From Gliomastix tumulicola (lineage: Eukaryota; Ascomycota; Sordariomycetes; Hypocreales; Bionectriaceae), in contig BCHX01000005.1 of NCBI GenBank assembly GCA_001599755.1, positions 3,654,409 to 3,718,408 on the forward strand: 64,000 nt of DNA. The letters are read 5' to 3'. Every line of letters begins with the position of its first letter. Within the stretch, counting starts at the first letter, position 1. This document shows, piece after piece, positions 33,340 through 44,165 of the stretch. The notes below the pieces were generated by a model. That model had not been told where the DNA came from, did not search any database, and saw only the letters and a program-made list of their open reading frames with translations. A program made the translations under genes and the position numbers.

Positions 33340-35850
33340 CTATGCCCCGAAATGAACATATGCAGCCCATTCAAGAAAGTCCTCGGGTGGGCGTCCCGTT
33401 ACTTTGTCCCTTAAGCTCATGGCAGCATGGTGGATGCTTGCCGCTACGGCATAGTCATTGACATGTCCGGCGCTCATCAATGCCGTGTAGAACTCCTCGG
33501 CCATTTCCACTGCTGCTTGGTCCTCAACCTCCCACAACGAGCCGATCGTGTGGCGGAACCCTGCAATCTGAAATGCCGACACCATGTTGATGGATTCGTC
33601 CTGAAGGTTCTCGGCCACATTCATACCAGTGCCACATGCGGAGAGGTATGCGAGGAAGTGATTTGCCGGGTGTCTCTCTAAGTTGAGGAGGTCCTGAACG
33701 GTCAAGGGGTCTTGCTGCCAGTCGTTCAAAGCTAGACAGCTACTCAAAGGATCGGTCGGGTTTGATTTGCCATGTCCCGCAAAGTGGAACACATGTGCTC
33801 TGGCCATCTCCTCAACAACGGCCTGCTTGGTCGGATTGTGGAGAGAAATCGTGTTGTTATTTGAGTGTGGAGGGCATCGTACGCTGAGAGCCCTGGCTAT
33901 CCAGTCCACCTCCTCTTTCGCACGGTCAAGCCTCGGCAGGCCCGGTGTATTGTTCATAGCCACAACCACGTGGTTGAGCGTGTTATCGTATGAAACTGAC
34001 GACTTCTGGCGGGAATGAACAAGGGCTTTGATAGAGGGGCTGTAGGAAGATATGACCCGCTCCATCACAGATTCACGAGGGTCTTTATTCCATCGACCAG
34101 CAGCATGGATAGGAAGTTGACTGAGCTGACCCGTGAGAATCCACCAAACACGGGGCAATGGCTTGTCCATCGGCCTACTTGAGAATCCCAGGGCGTCGAG
34201 AACGGGTTCCGTGGCAACAGTCCATATCCACTCGAGAAACTCAAGTTGCCCCAGGACTTTCGTCTTTCCGTCTTTATGTCCGTCGAAGCTTCTGAGCCTC
34301 TTGAACTTTTCGTTCCAATCGCTTATCGCTTCACTGTTGAGATCTGGCAGAGGAAGGTGGAAGAGCCTCTTGCTTTCTATCAAGATAGCATCGCATCGAA
34401 TTGGGCTCTCATTGATGACTACGAGAGGGCCCGAGCTTGCCAGTCCCATCAACTGAGTTTGCAGAAAGTTCTCGTCGAAGATTTGTAAGCTGGCCGTACC
34501 AGCCCCCAGCTGAAACATGCTTTCCGGAAGGTAGTCCCTCTGGTAATCAGGGCCTGGAGTCAGAACCCCAGCGTCATTTCGGGTATGTAGCGCCAAATTA
34601 GGGACTCCCTGGACTGAGGTGCAAGCGCCCGCTGGATGGATCTCGGCATCCCACGTGGTCGCTGACAAGTCCATCTCTGAGTAAAGCTTCATGTCCTCTT
34701 CGAGATGGGGGGCAAGACTAGCGATGACTCCGCGGCCCAACTCGAGAACCCGGAGAATTCGCAGGACACTTTTCCCCGCCTGGAACTTGACCGCAGCCGA
34801 AAGTGTGCCGAGGGAAGCGAACTCTTTCAGCACGTATTGCTGGTCTTCCTGACATAGAAGGCGAGAGCCAATATTGGAGAGAAGCTCGACAGCCCGAACC
34901 AGAAGCTGGCTAGACTCTTCCCATCTTCCAAGATCATTGAGCTGAGTGCTAGCTTTCTGAGCTGCTTTGAGGCGATCCCTCGGCGACGCACTCTCGCAAT
35001 GCCAGACCTGAGAGTAATAGTCCAACGAATCCTCACGGGCGTCCATGTTGTAGCTCTCAAAGTCGCCGGAGACCAGCAAATCTGCTAGATTTGTCATTGA
35101 TGACGCTCTATAGTGCTGGTCGTATGGTCCGAATACAGCCGCTGTTGAATGTTGCAGGGCTTCGGTCAGGTCGCTCATGTCCCCAGTGAGTTGAAACTTC
35201 CAAGACATCATGACTCCCAGGTTGCTATACAAGTCCGCCGAATCAAGTGAATGAACTTGGGCGAGGGCTATAGCGTATTTGATCCAATAGATTGCGGCTT
35301 CTAGATCCTCCACACAGCCAAGCCGTTGATATCGTAGGCCGTAGAAGCTTCCAACGCTATTGGCATGGGTCATGAGGTTGGGGCTGTCGGGTGGACAAGA
35401 CTCGAAAGCCTTTGAGCCCATGTCCAGTGCCTTGCTGATGTCTTCCACGTTGTGAAATCGCTCGAATCGTCGCCCGAAACATGTTGCCAGATTACTCAGT
35501 CGGATGCCTCGGAGGGGATGGTCGTGCGGTGTGAGGCTGCATGCTAACTCAGCGCATTTGGTGGCATCGTTGAGATTCTGAATTGCGTAGCTATCCTGGT
35601 ATTTCTTCAATAGCAATAGACTATTGTCATACCAGCCCGAGCCTAAGTCACCGCCACATCGTGCCAGATCTGTATTGGTTTGGCTCTTGAGGCTCTCCTC
35701 GAGCAGTGGTCCTTTGCCTTGAGCGTCTGGGGACACCCCTGTTGTCGACAACGGCAGGACCTGGTATGAAGCATTCTGGCTTAAGATCAATCCAAGCAAC
35801 TGGAGCTGAAGTATGCGTAACCCGCGACAATCCACGACCAGAACAAACAT
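33340..35850 (-). CDS. TPR-CHAT protein (caspase-like protease domain)
   Basis: Intronless as read, 836 residues from the ATG at 35850. The N-terminal two thirds is alpha-helical with tetratricopeptide-like repeats (NLNDATKCAELACSLTPHDHP, DISKALDMGSKAFESCPPDSP, DLEAAIYWIKYAIALA, DLTEALQHSTAAV), spaced as in the fungal TPR-CHAT family. The C-terminal third is a CHAT domain (caspase HetF-associated with TPRs) with the catalytic His in HFAGHG (about residue 690) and the nucleophile Cys in LSACGTG (about 738), followed by the conserved GFRHTIGSLWEVED. CHAT proteases cleave protein targets in regulated cell death in bacteria and are frequent NLR effectors in fungi. The first ~45 residues (MFVLVVDCRGLRILQLQL...) look less conserved, so an upstream exon may replace them. 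Confidence 0.9.
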   Translation of the reverse strand: MFVLVVDCRGLRILQLQLLGLILSQNASYQVLPLSTTGVSPDAQGKGPLLEESLKSQTNTDLARCGGDLGSGWYDNSLLLLKKYQDSYAIQNLNDATKCAELACSLTPHDHPLRGIRLSNLATCFGRRFERFHNVEDISKALDMGSKAFESCPPDSPNLMTHANSVGSFYGLRYQRLGCVEDLEAAIYWIKYAIALAQVHSLDSADLYSNLGVMMSWKFQLTGDMSDLTEALQHSTAAVFGPYDQHYRASSMTNLADLLVSGDFESYNMDAREDSLDYYSQVWHCESASPRDRLKAAQKASTQLNDLGRWEESSQLLVRAVELLSNIGSRLLCQEDQQYVLKEFASLGTLSAAVKFQAGKSVLRILRVLELGRGVIASLAPHLEEDMKLYSEMDLSATTWDAEIHPAGACTSVQGVPNLALHTRNDAGVLTPGPDYQRDYLPESMFQLGAGTASLQIFDENFLQTQLMGLASSGPLVVINESPIRCDAILIESKRLFHLPLPDLNSEAISDWNEKFKRLRSFDGHKDGKTKVLGQLEFLEWIWTVATEPVLDALGFSSRPMDKPLPRVWWILTGQLSQLPIHAAGRWNKDPRESVMERVISSYSPSIKALVHSRQKSSVSYDNTLNHVVVAMNNTPGLPRLDRAKEEVDWIARALSVRCPPHSNNNTISLHNPTKQAVVEEMARAHVFHFAGHGKSNPTDPLSSCLALNDWQQDPLTVQDLLNLERHPANHFLAYLSACGTGMNVAENLQDESINMVSAFQIAGFRHTIGSLWEVEDQAAVEMAEEFYTALMSAGHVNDYAVAASIHHAAMSLRDKVTGRPPEDFLEWAAYVHFGA

Positions 35851-37029
35851 TCTCGTGTTAATGGGCAGCAATTATGCTTACTGTCGTGATATTGCTAGTA
35901 AAAACGTAGCAAAATGACTGCAGTATCATCCCTCCCACACGTACGCTCCCCCCTCAGACAGATATCAGCTTTACAACAGTTCAACCCCACAATAACAGAG
36001 CATCTGGTTGGAGCGAATTGGTATCCAAATACCGCGATGTTGCTCATTAGAAACCTGTAATCCCTCTTCCTTGGCCTCGCCGCCTGTCGGCTCAGCTTTG
36101 CGTTACAACGGTGACAACGCTGTGGTATCATCAGTGATGCATACAATCGTTTTTGTCCATCGCTGCGATGTTGGCGTGACGTGGCCCCCAGATCAGCCAT
36201 AGGCCAGTGGGTTCAATCCTCCACAATCAGTGGCCTCTTCGTGGCCACATGCCAGTCCGTGCCCCTGAGCCCTCTTTTGATGGTCACCCATGGTCATAAT
36301 TTACAGGCGATTCAGGGTCGCCTTGGGTCACCACGGGTCACCCTGGGTCTCCATTATTGGGACGCACTCCGATATAATCCCTGCCAGACACACCTCCGTC
36401 GTCGGGGGAGAATCCTCGTGAAGGAGTAAGCATTACTGGGCTCATGTTACCGAAGAACGCAGGTATGCTTTGTCGACTTTGCAGGGGAAGAGTTCCGTAC
36501 CCCCCACCTGTGTCTTCACACCCGACCTATCACGAACCACTGCGGTATCAGTGTGGCTTCACGGGGAGAAGGGTCGCAGAAATGACCACGCTAGCGTACG
36601 TGGTAGGGTAATCATGAGAAGGAAAACTTTTATTGCTCTCTAATCCTGCGTCGCACATGCAAGCTATCGGACTCCGCAGATGCGTTGGAGAGGAGTCACA
36701 ACACTCAGCACATGTCCGCCGAACCCTCTGCCGTCACCAGATTATCACGTATATATAAGCTGTCCCAAACATCAGTTCTGTTGAGGTCAGGGAGGGACAG
36801 GAGCCCTTGTCCGTCACGTCCTCCTCCTCTTTCTCGTCCTCCAATTTCCTCGTCCTCCTTATCAGGGTCTTTCGCCATGAGTCACGACGGAAACGGTAAG
36901 AGTCCCACCTCTCTCTCTCCGACCAAGTTGAAAGGGATAGCAAGAGCATGATAATTGCAGGGGAGCAGCCTGTACTAGTCAATTAGCATCAAGTACAAGC
37001 TAGGACACCAGGAGGGGGGTGGCTTACTC
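35851..37029. other. Intergenic, promoter side of the CHAT gene
   Basis: Holds a four-unit 10-bp-period GGGTCNCC array at 36315-36352 and no supported gene. Confidence 0.5.
36315..36352. repeat. Four GGGTCNCC words at exact 10-bp spacing
   Basis: GGGTCGCC (36315), GGGTCACC (36325), GGGTCACC (36335) and GGGTCTCC (36345). The related TGGTCACCC lies ~35 bp before. The period equals one helical turn and the array is ~465 bp upstream of the CHAT start codon; a protein-binding array is possible but unproven. Confidence 0.7.
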
Positions 37030-38384
37030 CTAATCCTGAGAGGAGTAAATATCATCATCATCATCATTCAACCCAGGGGCTGAAGCTGGGGGGAATTCAT
37101 TGATCGTGAAATCGTCCCCAATGGTGTTGTTTTGGACAGAATAGCCTGGGAAAAAAGGGTCATGAAACGAGTTACCCGGCCCGGGGCCTTGATTACCGGA
37201 ATGGGCTTGAAGAGAAGAGTTCGGGGAGAAAGGGTCCTCCAAAAAGGGGTCCTGCCCGGTGGTACCAGTAGCCTGACCCCGGGCGGCGCGGCGCTGAAAT
37301 GGAAGGCCTCCATAAGATTGAACCTGCCCAGTAGGTAAAGTCCCAGCATAGCCTCGAAAAGGTTGGCCGCGAGAAGAGGCGGGCTGAAGGGAGGGCCCTT
37401 GAGATGAGGGACCACGAGAGCCGGGGCCGTGGAAGTAAGTGCCATAAGAGGGAGTGCTGGAATAGCAATCGGCGAGGAAAGAAGTGTCGTGGACAGAAAA
37501 GCCCTGGCCGATCGCTTGAGGATCCATTCCCCCTTGAGCGTAATAAGTAGGGGGACGAACGTAGGGGGCCGCAGTCTGGACTTGTGACAGACCCCCAACG
37601 TGGCTGCCGCGTTCCGCAGCAGCTACCGAGTTCGCGTACTGCCCAGCACCATGGTCGTAACCAGTCGCGTTCTGGCGCTGCACTGGCACCGTCGAGTTGG
37701 GCCCGAACCCCGCCGCAGGCGCCGTGTTGATAGGGGTGTTGCCGGTGTAAGACAGGGCGGGATTGTGATGAATGCCATGGCGTTCTCGGGGGAGCTGGCC
37801 GTAGTGTAGTGTGGCGCTTCGGGGGGTTAATCGACCAGGTGTTGGCACGGACGGGGAAGACTGCTGCCCGTTGATACCGCGATAAGTGCGCTGGGTACTA
37901 GAAGTAGTGGTGGTGGTAGCGGTAGCGGTAGTGGCAGGAGTAGCGGTTTCAGTGGGGGAGTCGGAGTAGGCCGAAGTCGCTGTAGCCTTCCGCCGACGTC
38001 TCGAGGCGTTTGGCTTCCTAGCTTTCGAGACTTTATTGATTTCGCGAATTCCCCCGGCCATGAGCTTCGCGAGATTTGTCGCTTCGTTCTTCTTCTTGAA
38101 CTCCTTGATGTCGCTATTGGGATGACTGCTGCTGAAGTGGCGTGCCCAGTGGCTCCTAGAGCCATAAAACGAATCGCAGTGCTGGATGGGGCACCACCAA
38201 CTATTCGCGTTCTTTGCCGGAGACAGACAATGGTTAGCATGAGGCCCCAGGTCCCTCCCGCCGGCAGGCATTTGTCACTCACACTCATCACCAACAGGTA
38301 AACCACGAGGCCCCGAGGGATTTGTTCGGGCAATGCCGCATCGGCAGCCTCCCACTGTTCGTGGGTGATGCCGTTTTGTCCCAT
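37030..38384 (-). CDS. Single C2H2 zinc-finger protein with long disordered tail, paralogue 1
   Basis: 427 residues; exons 38283-38384 (102 nt) and 37030-38211. After 34 N-terminal residues (MGQNGITHEQWEAADAAL...) comes one finger, C41-x4-C46-x12-H59-x4-H64 (NSWWCPIQHCDSFYGSRSHWARH), then a basic patch (RKPNASRRRRKAT) that may be a nuclear signal. The remaining ~320 residues are rich in Ser, Thr, Gly, Pro and Gln with no fold expected (for example a Thr/Ala run and FHGPGSRGPSSQGPS). It ends in DDDDDIYSSQD. The gene at 39888-40934 has the same structure. Probable DNA- or RNA-binding regulator; target unknown. Confidence 0.8.
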
Positions 38385-39887
38385 GCTGAGTCCACAGACA
38401 CATGATCAAAAGAAAGATAGGGCAACGCGGGATGACACGCGGTTCCTGGCGATATATCTATAGTGTGTCCAGATGGGAGTTTAAATTCCGGCCATGGGCA
38501 GGTGGCAAGACGAGCACTTTATTAAATGGATGGTGATCATGTTCTCGGGTCTGAAACGGGTGCCAACAACGATCTTGTTGCATAACCAGCTATCCCAAGA
38601 TGCACCCGAGTGGGCTGAGGAGGAAAGCATGGGTGACCATCGATTGCCATTGCGTTGAAGCTCCTTCAGCGAGGGAACACCGAAATGAACAGCACATGGA
38701 GGCGATCGCGCGGCGGTTTAGTGCCCTGCCTGTAGGCTTGGCGAGGGTCCATCGCTTGCATGCGGAGGAATGCCTGCCACCTATTTGGGTCGCCGACTGG
38801 TTCGCCTGGTTCGTCGTCTGGTTCGCCCTTCGCTGGACCTTTCACCGCTCTCATATCCATATCTCGCTTTTTCCAATATGGTTAGATAACCGAGCATCTA
38901 ACGGTAATGAAAGCGGAATACGGCAGTCTCTCACTATTCACACAGCCCTCCACTGGCTACCTCTCTGTCTCTCCATCTCTGGCCTGCCAATATCTGACCT
39001 CTCCGTCTCTGACCTTTGATACCACTGTACCATCCCCAATGACATCTGGTACTAATTTTGACTAGTGCTGTCCAAACGGCAGAATAGCCCGTCAAGGGGC
39101 CGCCCCGGGGTCGCAACTTGTGCACAGCCACCCGTCAAAGTCTCGGCCTCTATTCCTCTAGCATCCTATTCCAATGCCTGAATATTTTCTAGAAGCTCAC
39201 ACCCATGGTCTTCTAGTCCACTTAGTCTATCTGCCTCATCCTGTCGCCTCTCGCCTTGCAGCTTTAGCGTGTTACAAGTTCTGCACCCGAAGACACAAGC
39301 GGCCACACGTCACGCCCGAGAAGTGCATGATCCCGCCCGCCAAATGACTCGTCGAACGTGTAAGGCATGTGCTTACACATAGAGAGAACCGTACGTGACA
39401 CGGAGCTGCGAAGCAAACAGTCGATTCCATGGGTGCCCTGCGCCAGCATGAGCTGTCCCTCCCGATGCCCCCCATATCCCGATCCATCAATGACAAGCAC
39501 AGCTAATCAAGTTCTAGATTTACACAAGCATGCCCTAACAGGGGAAGAACCATAAACGTACGATGGTGGCAAACACGATCTCATTAATGCAACCATTGAG
39601 TCCCCAATGCCGAACGATTCCCACCCCGCCATATTCTGCACCCTTGTAACATAAGACATATCCGAGAAGCAAAAGAACGTATAGTAAAAACGAAAGAGAC
39701 AAAAAATAAGAAAAATAAGAAAAATAAGAAAAAAAGACAGAAAAAATGGTGCCGGCGGGTTCTGTTGTCTCCAAAGCGCCCCTTGCCAATAAATACAACG
39801 CATTCAAATTCCAGATCTCCGGTTCCAGAATAATAATAAAAAAAAAAAAAAGAGAGACGAGGCCGTGCTGCTGGCCCTTTCTCACGA
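38385..39887. other. Intergenic between the two C2H2 paralogues
   Basis: About 1.5 kb. A 10-bp AAAAATAAGA repeat lies near 39702-39730. The plus-strand frame 38600-39019 is not recognised and shows no conserved feature. Confidence 0.4.
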
Positions 39888-40934
39888 TTACTGCCGCCAA
39901 TGTCGGCCCTGATACTGAGTTGGAACATGGTCGAGATTCTGCTGCTGGTATCGGTGCTGTTGTTGCCCGCCGTAGCTGTCGTGATACTCCTGGTTGGTGG
40001 GAACGGGAACGGGGAAGCTCAGCGCTGTGAGCTGAGTGCTGAAACCGGCAGGATCGGAGTCGGGAATCATTGCATCAATATCATAGGCTTGCTGTGTCTG
40101 TGCACCAGCAAGGTTGTTACTCCAGGGTCCAGACGAGTCGGAATTAGGGCGAGATGACTGCCCATAGGGTACCAGAGGTCCAGGTTCGCTTCCAGAGGTC
40201 ATCCAGGATGGTTGATTGCGGGGTGTCTGGGAGTCGCCTGGCACGCCGTAGCCGGCGTCCGCTCCAGGGGGGGTGAAATTCCCCGAGGAGGCAGGGTAGA
40301 GCGGCGGCCCCGTCTCCTGATCCAACAGGCTAGGGACCGCCGCGCCGCCGCCGTCAAGGCTTGATGGGGATTGGGTTGTTTGATGATTGACATTGTCATA
40401 GTATCCAGGGGCTGATCCCCCCTGGGGGGAGAGCCCACTGGGTTGAGGGGCATTCACCGGCACATGCATCTGATTACCGTCATTGCCGCCGGATATGGCT
40501 CTGGGATGTCTCTCGACCTCCTTGTCGAGTATGGCGACCAGCTTCTCAATGTGATTGCCGTTGGACTTGTCGATGCTGCTATTCTCTGGTTCATTCGGGT
40601 GTACTTTGCCCAGATGCCGATCCAGACGTTGCTTGTTGCCATACATGTGATGACACTGGTCAACTGGGCAAATCCAAGAGTATTTGTTCTGGGACAGGAA
40701 CAATCAGTCGTCGCACAAATGAGCGGGAGGCGGGAAGGCGGAGATAGGGTCGGGCAGGAGGTGTGCGGTCAAGCACCGAGTGGAAACTAAGGAGGGCAGA
40801 TAAGTAGAAATGGCCCGACCTGATGGACTCACGCAGACGAGTATTAATCTGATGACGAAGTCGCGGTTTATATCGTGACGGATGATGCTGTCGACCAGGC
40901 GCCAGTCCTCGGCGTTGAAGGTGCGGTCGGCCAT
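39888..40934 (-). CDS. Single C2H2 zinc-finger protein with disordered tail, paralogue 2
   Basis: 300 residues; exons 40833-40934 (102 nt) and 39888-40688. N-terminus MADRTFNAEDWRLVDSIIRHD, then a finger with identical geometry and identical residue positions to the neighbour: C41-x4-C46-x12-H59-x4-H64 (YSWICPVDQCHHMYGNKQRLDRH). The tail is rich in Pro, Gly, Gln, Ser and Asn, ending in a Gln/Tyr/His-rich stretch (GGQQQHRYQQQNLD). The first intron (144 bp, GTGAGT...TCCCAG) is in the same phase and position as in paralogue 1, so the two arose by tandem duplication; their tails have diverged almost completely. Confidence 0.82.
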
Positions 40935-43900
40935 GTTGGGCAGCGATGGTGTAGGCAGAGTCGACCACGGCAGCTCAGAAGCGCAGCTCAGGGGGGGGCG
41001 TACCGGCTAAAGGGCAGTCGGCGGCGGCGGTGGTGGTGGTGGTGGTGAGAGGAACGGCGACGCTAGTAGCATGTGGGATGTGTAGAGATTCACAGCTTGG
41101 AGGGAGGATAAGCTCTCATTGGCAAAGATCTTTACGATAATGCCTTCAAATATCGAGGAACACATCAGGGGCCCAAGCTTGTATAAATAAGAATCCATTC
41201 CGTCACTTGAAACCTCAAGTTGGGGGGCTTCCAATCGCTATCCAAAAGGAGGGTTACCCTGAATGTCCCCCCCCTGTCCAGCGCATCCCGCCTGGCCTCA
41301 GCAGTCCCATCCAATGAGCCTCCTAGTCCTGCAGGCAGGCCACCCACAACTCCGGCGAGTTGGGCAGCAGAGCCCCCAAATGACTTTCGTCGCCTTCCAC
41401 GTCTCATCTCTGGAGAATGCTCAGGAACGGCTCGGAAGCGATCGCTAACGTCACGGGAGGATCGTCGATGTCCGTTTGTTCTCAGTGAGAGGTCGTTCAT
41501 TGACCCTTGACCGCCAGCTTGGGCTGATTCCAGGGCATATGCTCGACATGATGGCGCCTCAAACCTCATCGACAAACGTCGTGATTGGTGCTTGGAGATA
41601 GGGGATGGGCCTTTGCGCCAGCTGACACACCATTTCGTGCATTTGGGCATCAATCGAACGCCCAACGTTGGTGCTGACAGGCCAAGGGCTCAGGCGGGAT
41701 CCCCACTGCCAGCTCAGCAGGCTGAGCTCTCCGGAGGTGCGCTCAGGTGGGTGACCTCGCTACTCAGCCCTGGCTGCGATCTCGTTTGCCCGTCAGCGAG
41801 GGACGCCAAGGGACGCAAAGAAAGTCGGTCTGGAGAAACGTATCTCTTGCAGAGGGGCGGTGCCCCGAGATGAGATGCAGGAGATTTTGGGATGTGATGG
41901 TTGGGCACCCATTATATTGGTATTGGCAACTGACGGGCATGGGACAGCGAGGGTCTGTCTGCCTTTTTTCCACTTCGGTCTCGACCCAACGGCTCGACTG
42001 AGACATCCGACGCAGGGACCTCGTACCTGACTGGCCCTGTAGAATGAGGCGGACAGCGAGGCAACTACAGCGGGATACTTGGGGTAGCCCAAGGTGAGCA
42101 TGCGCCCAAAAGGCGCCCGCGCCAATACAAGCCATCGGCGGACTGTGGTCATGGGACTCGTCATTCCTGTTTCTAATACCAGCAGGAGCTCACGGAATAC
42201 CCTACGCAAAGTGTGGGCTGCAGGGCAGTCGGGTGAGATCCGTTCGCCCAACGCTCGAGCTGTGTTGATTAACGAGCAATAGCGAGGGGGACCCGACGCA
42301 GGCGAGGGAGAAGCGCCGACACGGGCCTTGTGCGTAGTGTCTCTCATCCGTGCCTCCCTTCCTCCCCCCATCCTCCCTTCTCGCTGACAACGGGCCTTCT
42401 AGCTCCCGTCTTGTTGATGGACTGAAAGGTCCTTCTTCGTTTTTTTTTTAATTCCTCCCATTCCTTCATGCCACGGCTGCCTCCAGCCAAACCTGCTGCC
42501 AGCGCGTTTCCCACGGCTTCCAGCTTCCAGCACACACCGCCCATCGGTCAGCACCGAGCTGAACAGTCGCCCTTTTCACAGCACCTACGACCGCAACATT
42601 CAACCATACCATGCACTTGACCGCCCACAGCCCTTGCTTGGCTCACACATGAGTCTGCCGAGCCCATCAACCTCCAATTGACGCTCTCATTCCACTCGAT
42701 CAAGCCGGCATCATCCCCCCCTCCACAATGGGGAGGCATCTCCAACACAATGGCCACCTCCCAAGCCTTTGCCGCCTGTCGTCGAACTGCATGCTCGTTG
42801 TCCCGACTCCACGAGCTTCCCGAGATGCGCCAGCACATCGATCTCTACGAATACCCTATTTGAGCACCGAGCACCAACGACATCCCTCCCGCCAGAAGAC
42901 GGTCTCGATTTGCCAACCGAGCGATTGTATACAAATCCCTGTCGCCGTCGCCGAGCTAGCTATAGCTGGTCGTCACTCGACAGAACCCGAGTAGTACAGC
43001 ATCACCAGGCCAACTCAGGAAGCTGTTCGGATGCTAGCAGGAACATACACGCGTCATCAGCGCTGCGACTGTGCCCCCCCAACCCCCGATGCCGACTCCA
43101 ATACATATGCCAGAATGCGCCCTATCATCCCGTTAGAACGGCAAGCATGATATCAATAACATCCGTCGCAAGTCCTTCGTCCACGGCAGGCCACAAGCTC
43201 GCCCCAATCGGCGGGCAAGCATATTTCCCGATTCCCTTCCATGGCGCACGACACATCGCCATCGTCATCACGTTTCGTGCACACGGTAACGGGGGTCTTC
43301 GACGTCGACTTGCATTCGATTTCAGCAAACCGTGCCAGATCAGGGCTCGCCATGAGCTGCACGACCCGACATACCCCAACGAGCGTCGTCGTCGATGCAC
43401 CCGCCACAAACGGCGGTCGTGCGCCCCGACCTCGTCATCCATGCCAGTGGCGTCGGTTCCCCAACTACAACCCCGTTGGCCGACAGACCGCCAATCCGTC
43501 CATCCGATGCGCCTTCCGCCCATGCTTGTCGACAGCGGTCGCGCCTCATACCCCGACAATTGATGGGCTTCCCTCGTGACACGACACCCGTTATTTATCT
43601 CTCCATCCATCCCACATGCCCAACAGGCAGAACGTCTCAACCGCCGCCGGCATCTCGCTCACAACGTAGATATTAGGTTCGTCGGCCATATCGCACACCC
43701 GCATCGTCCCAACGGTGCGCAATGAAGAAGTGTGAGAAGGGGGGATGGGATAGCAGGAGGGCACCCAACGAGCCACGCACATAGATAGGTGCTCCCCAAG
43801 ATGATGCACCCGTCCGGCGCCAGTGTCTCGTTATCCTTGCCAGATAGGTTCCCCTCGTGATGACCTTTGAGCCACAATATCCGTCCTCTTGGACTCACCC

Positions 43901-44165
43901 AGGACAGCGATGTAGCCCCAAACACAGGTCCATTCCAACCAAACCACGCTTTAGATCAGACACAGACACACGGACAGAAAACACCATGACACCAACAACA
44001 GACTGGGTTTCATGCGTTTATTTACTGGGACACGTTTCTAGAACACGGCCGGCTCTAAATACAAGCGCACTCATCAAACACATTCCACACGTGATATTTT
44101 CTGAAAGAAAGAAAAAACACCAAACTCCCCTCCCCCTCCCTTTCTCCATGCACGCTGCGTGCAGC
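40935..44165. other. 3.2-kb region, nothing recognised
   Basis: Several overlapping frames on both strands (for example 42769-43563 plus) have no domain, signal or splice support. A GGT/GGC trinucleotide run lies at about 41021-41046 just upstream of the C2H2 gene. Confidence 0.45.

Noticed and set aside
36181..36260. Possible tRNA (GGTTCAATCC-like B box)
   Set aside because: No matching A box and no cloverleaf arms could be drawn.
36877..36986. Tiny spliced frame of 14 codons (MSHDGN... ) upstream of the C2H2 gene
   Set aside because: Good splice sites but too short to tell from chance, with no homologue that I recognise.
38600..39019. 139-codon plus-strand frame between the C2H2 genes
   Set aside because: No recognisable feature and no conserved gene structure.
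42769..43563. 264-codon plus-strand frame
   Set aside because: Composition (Arg/Pro/Ser/Thr-rich) and overlapping open frames on the other strand suggest chance in GC-rich DNA.
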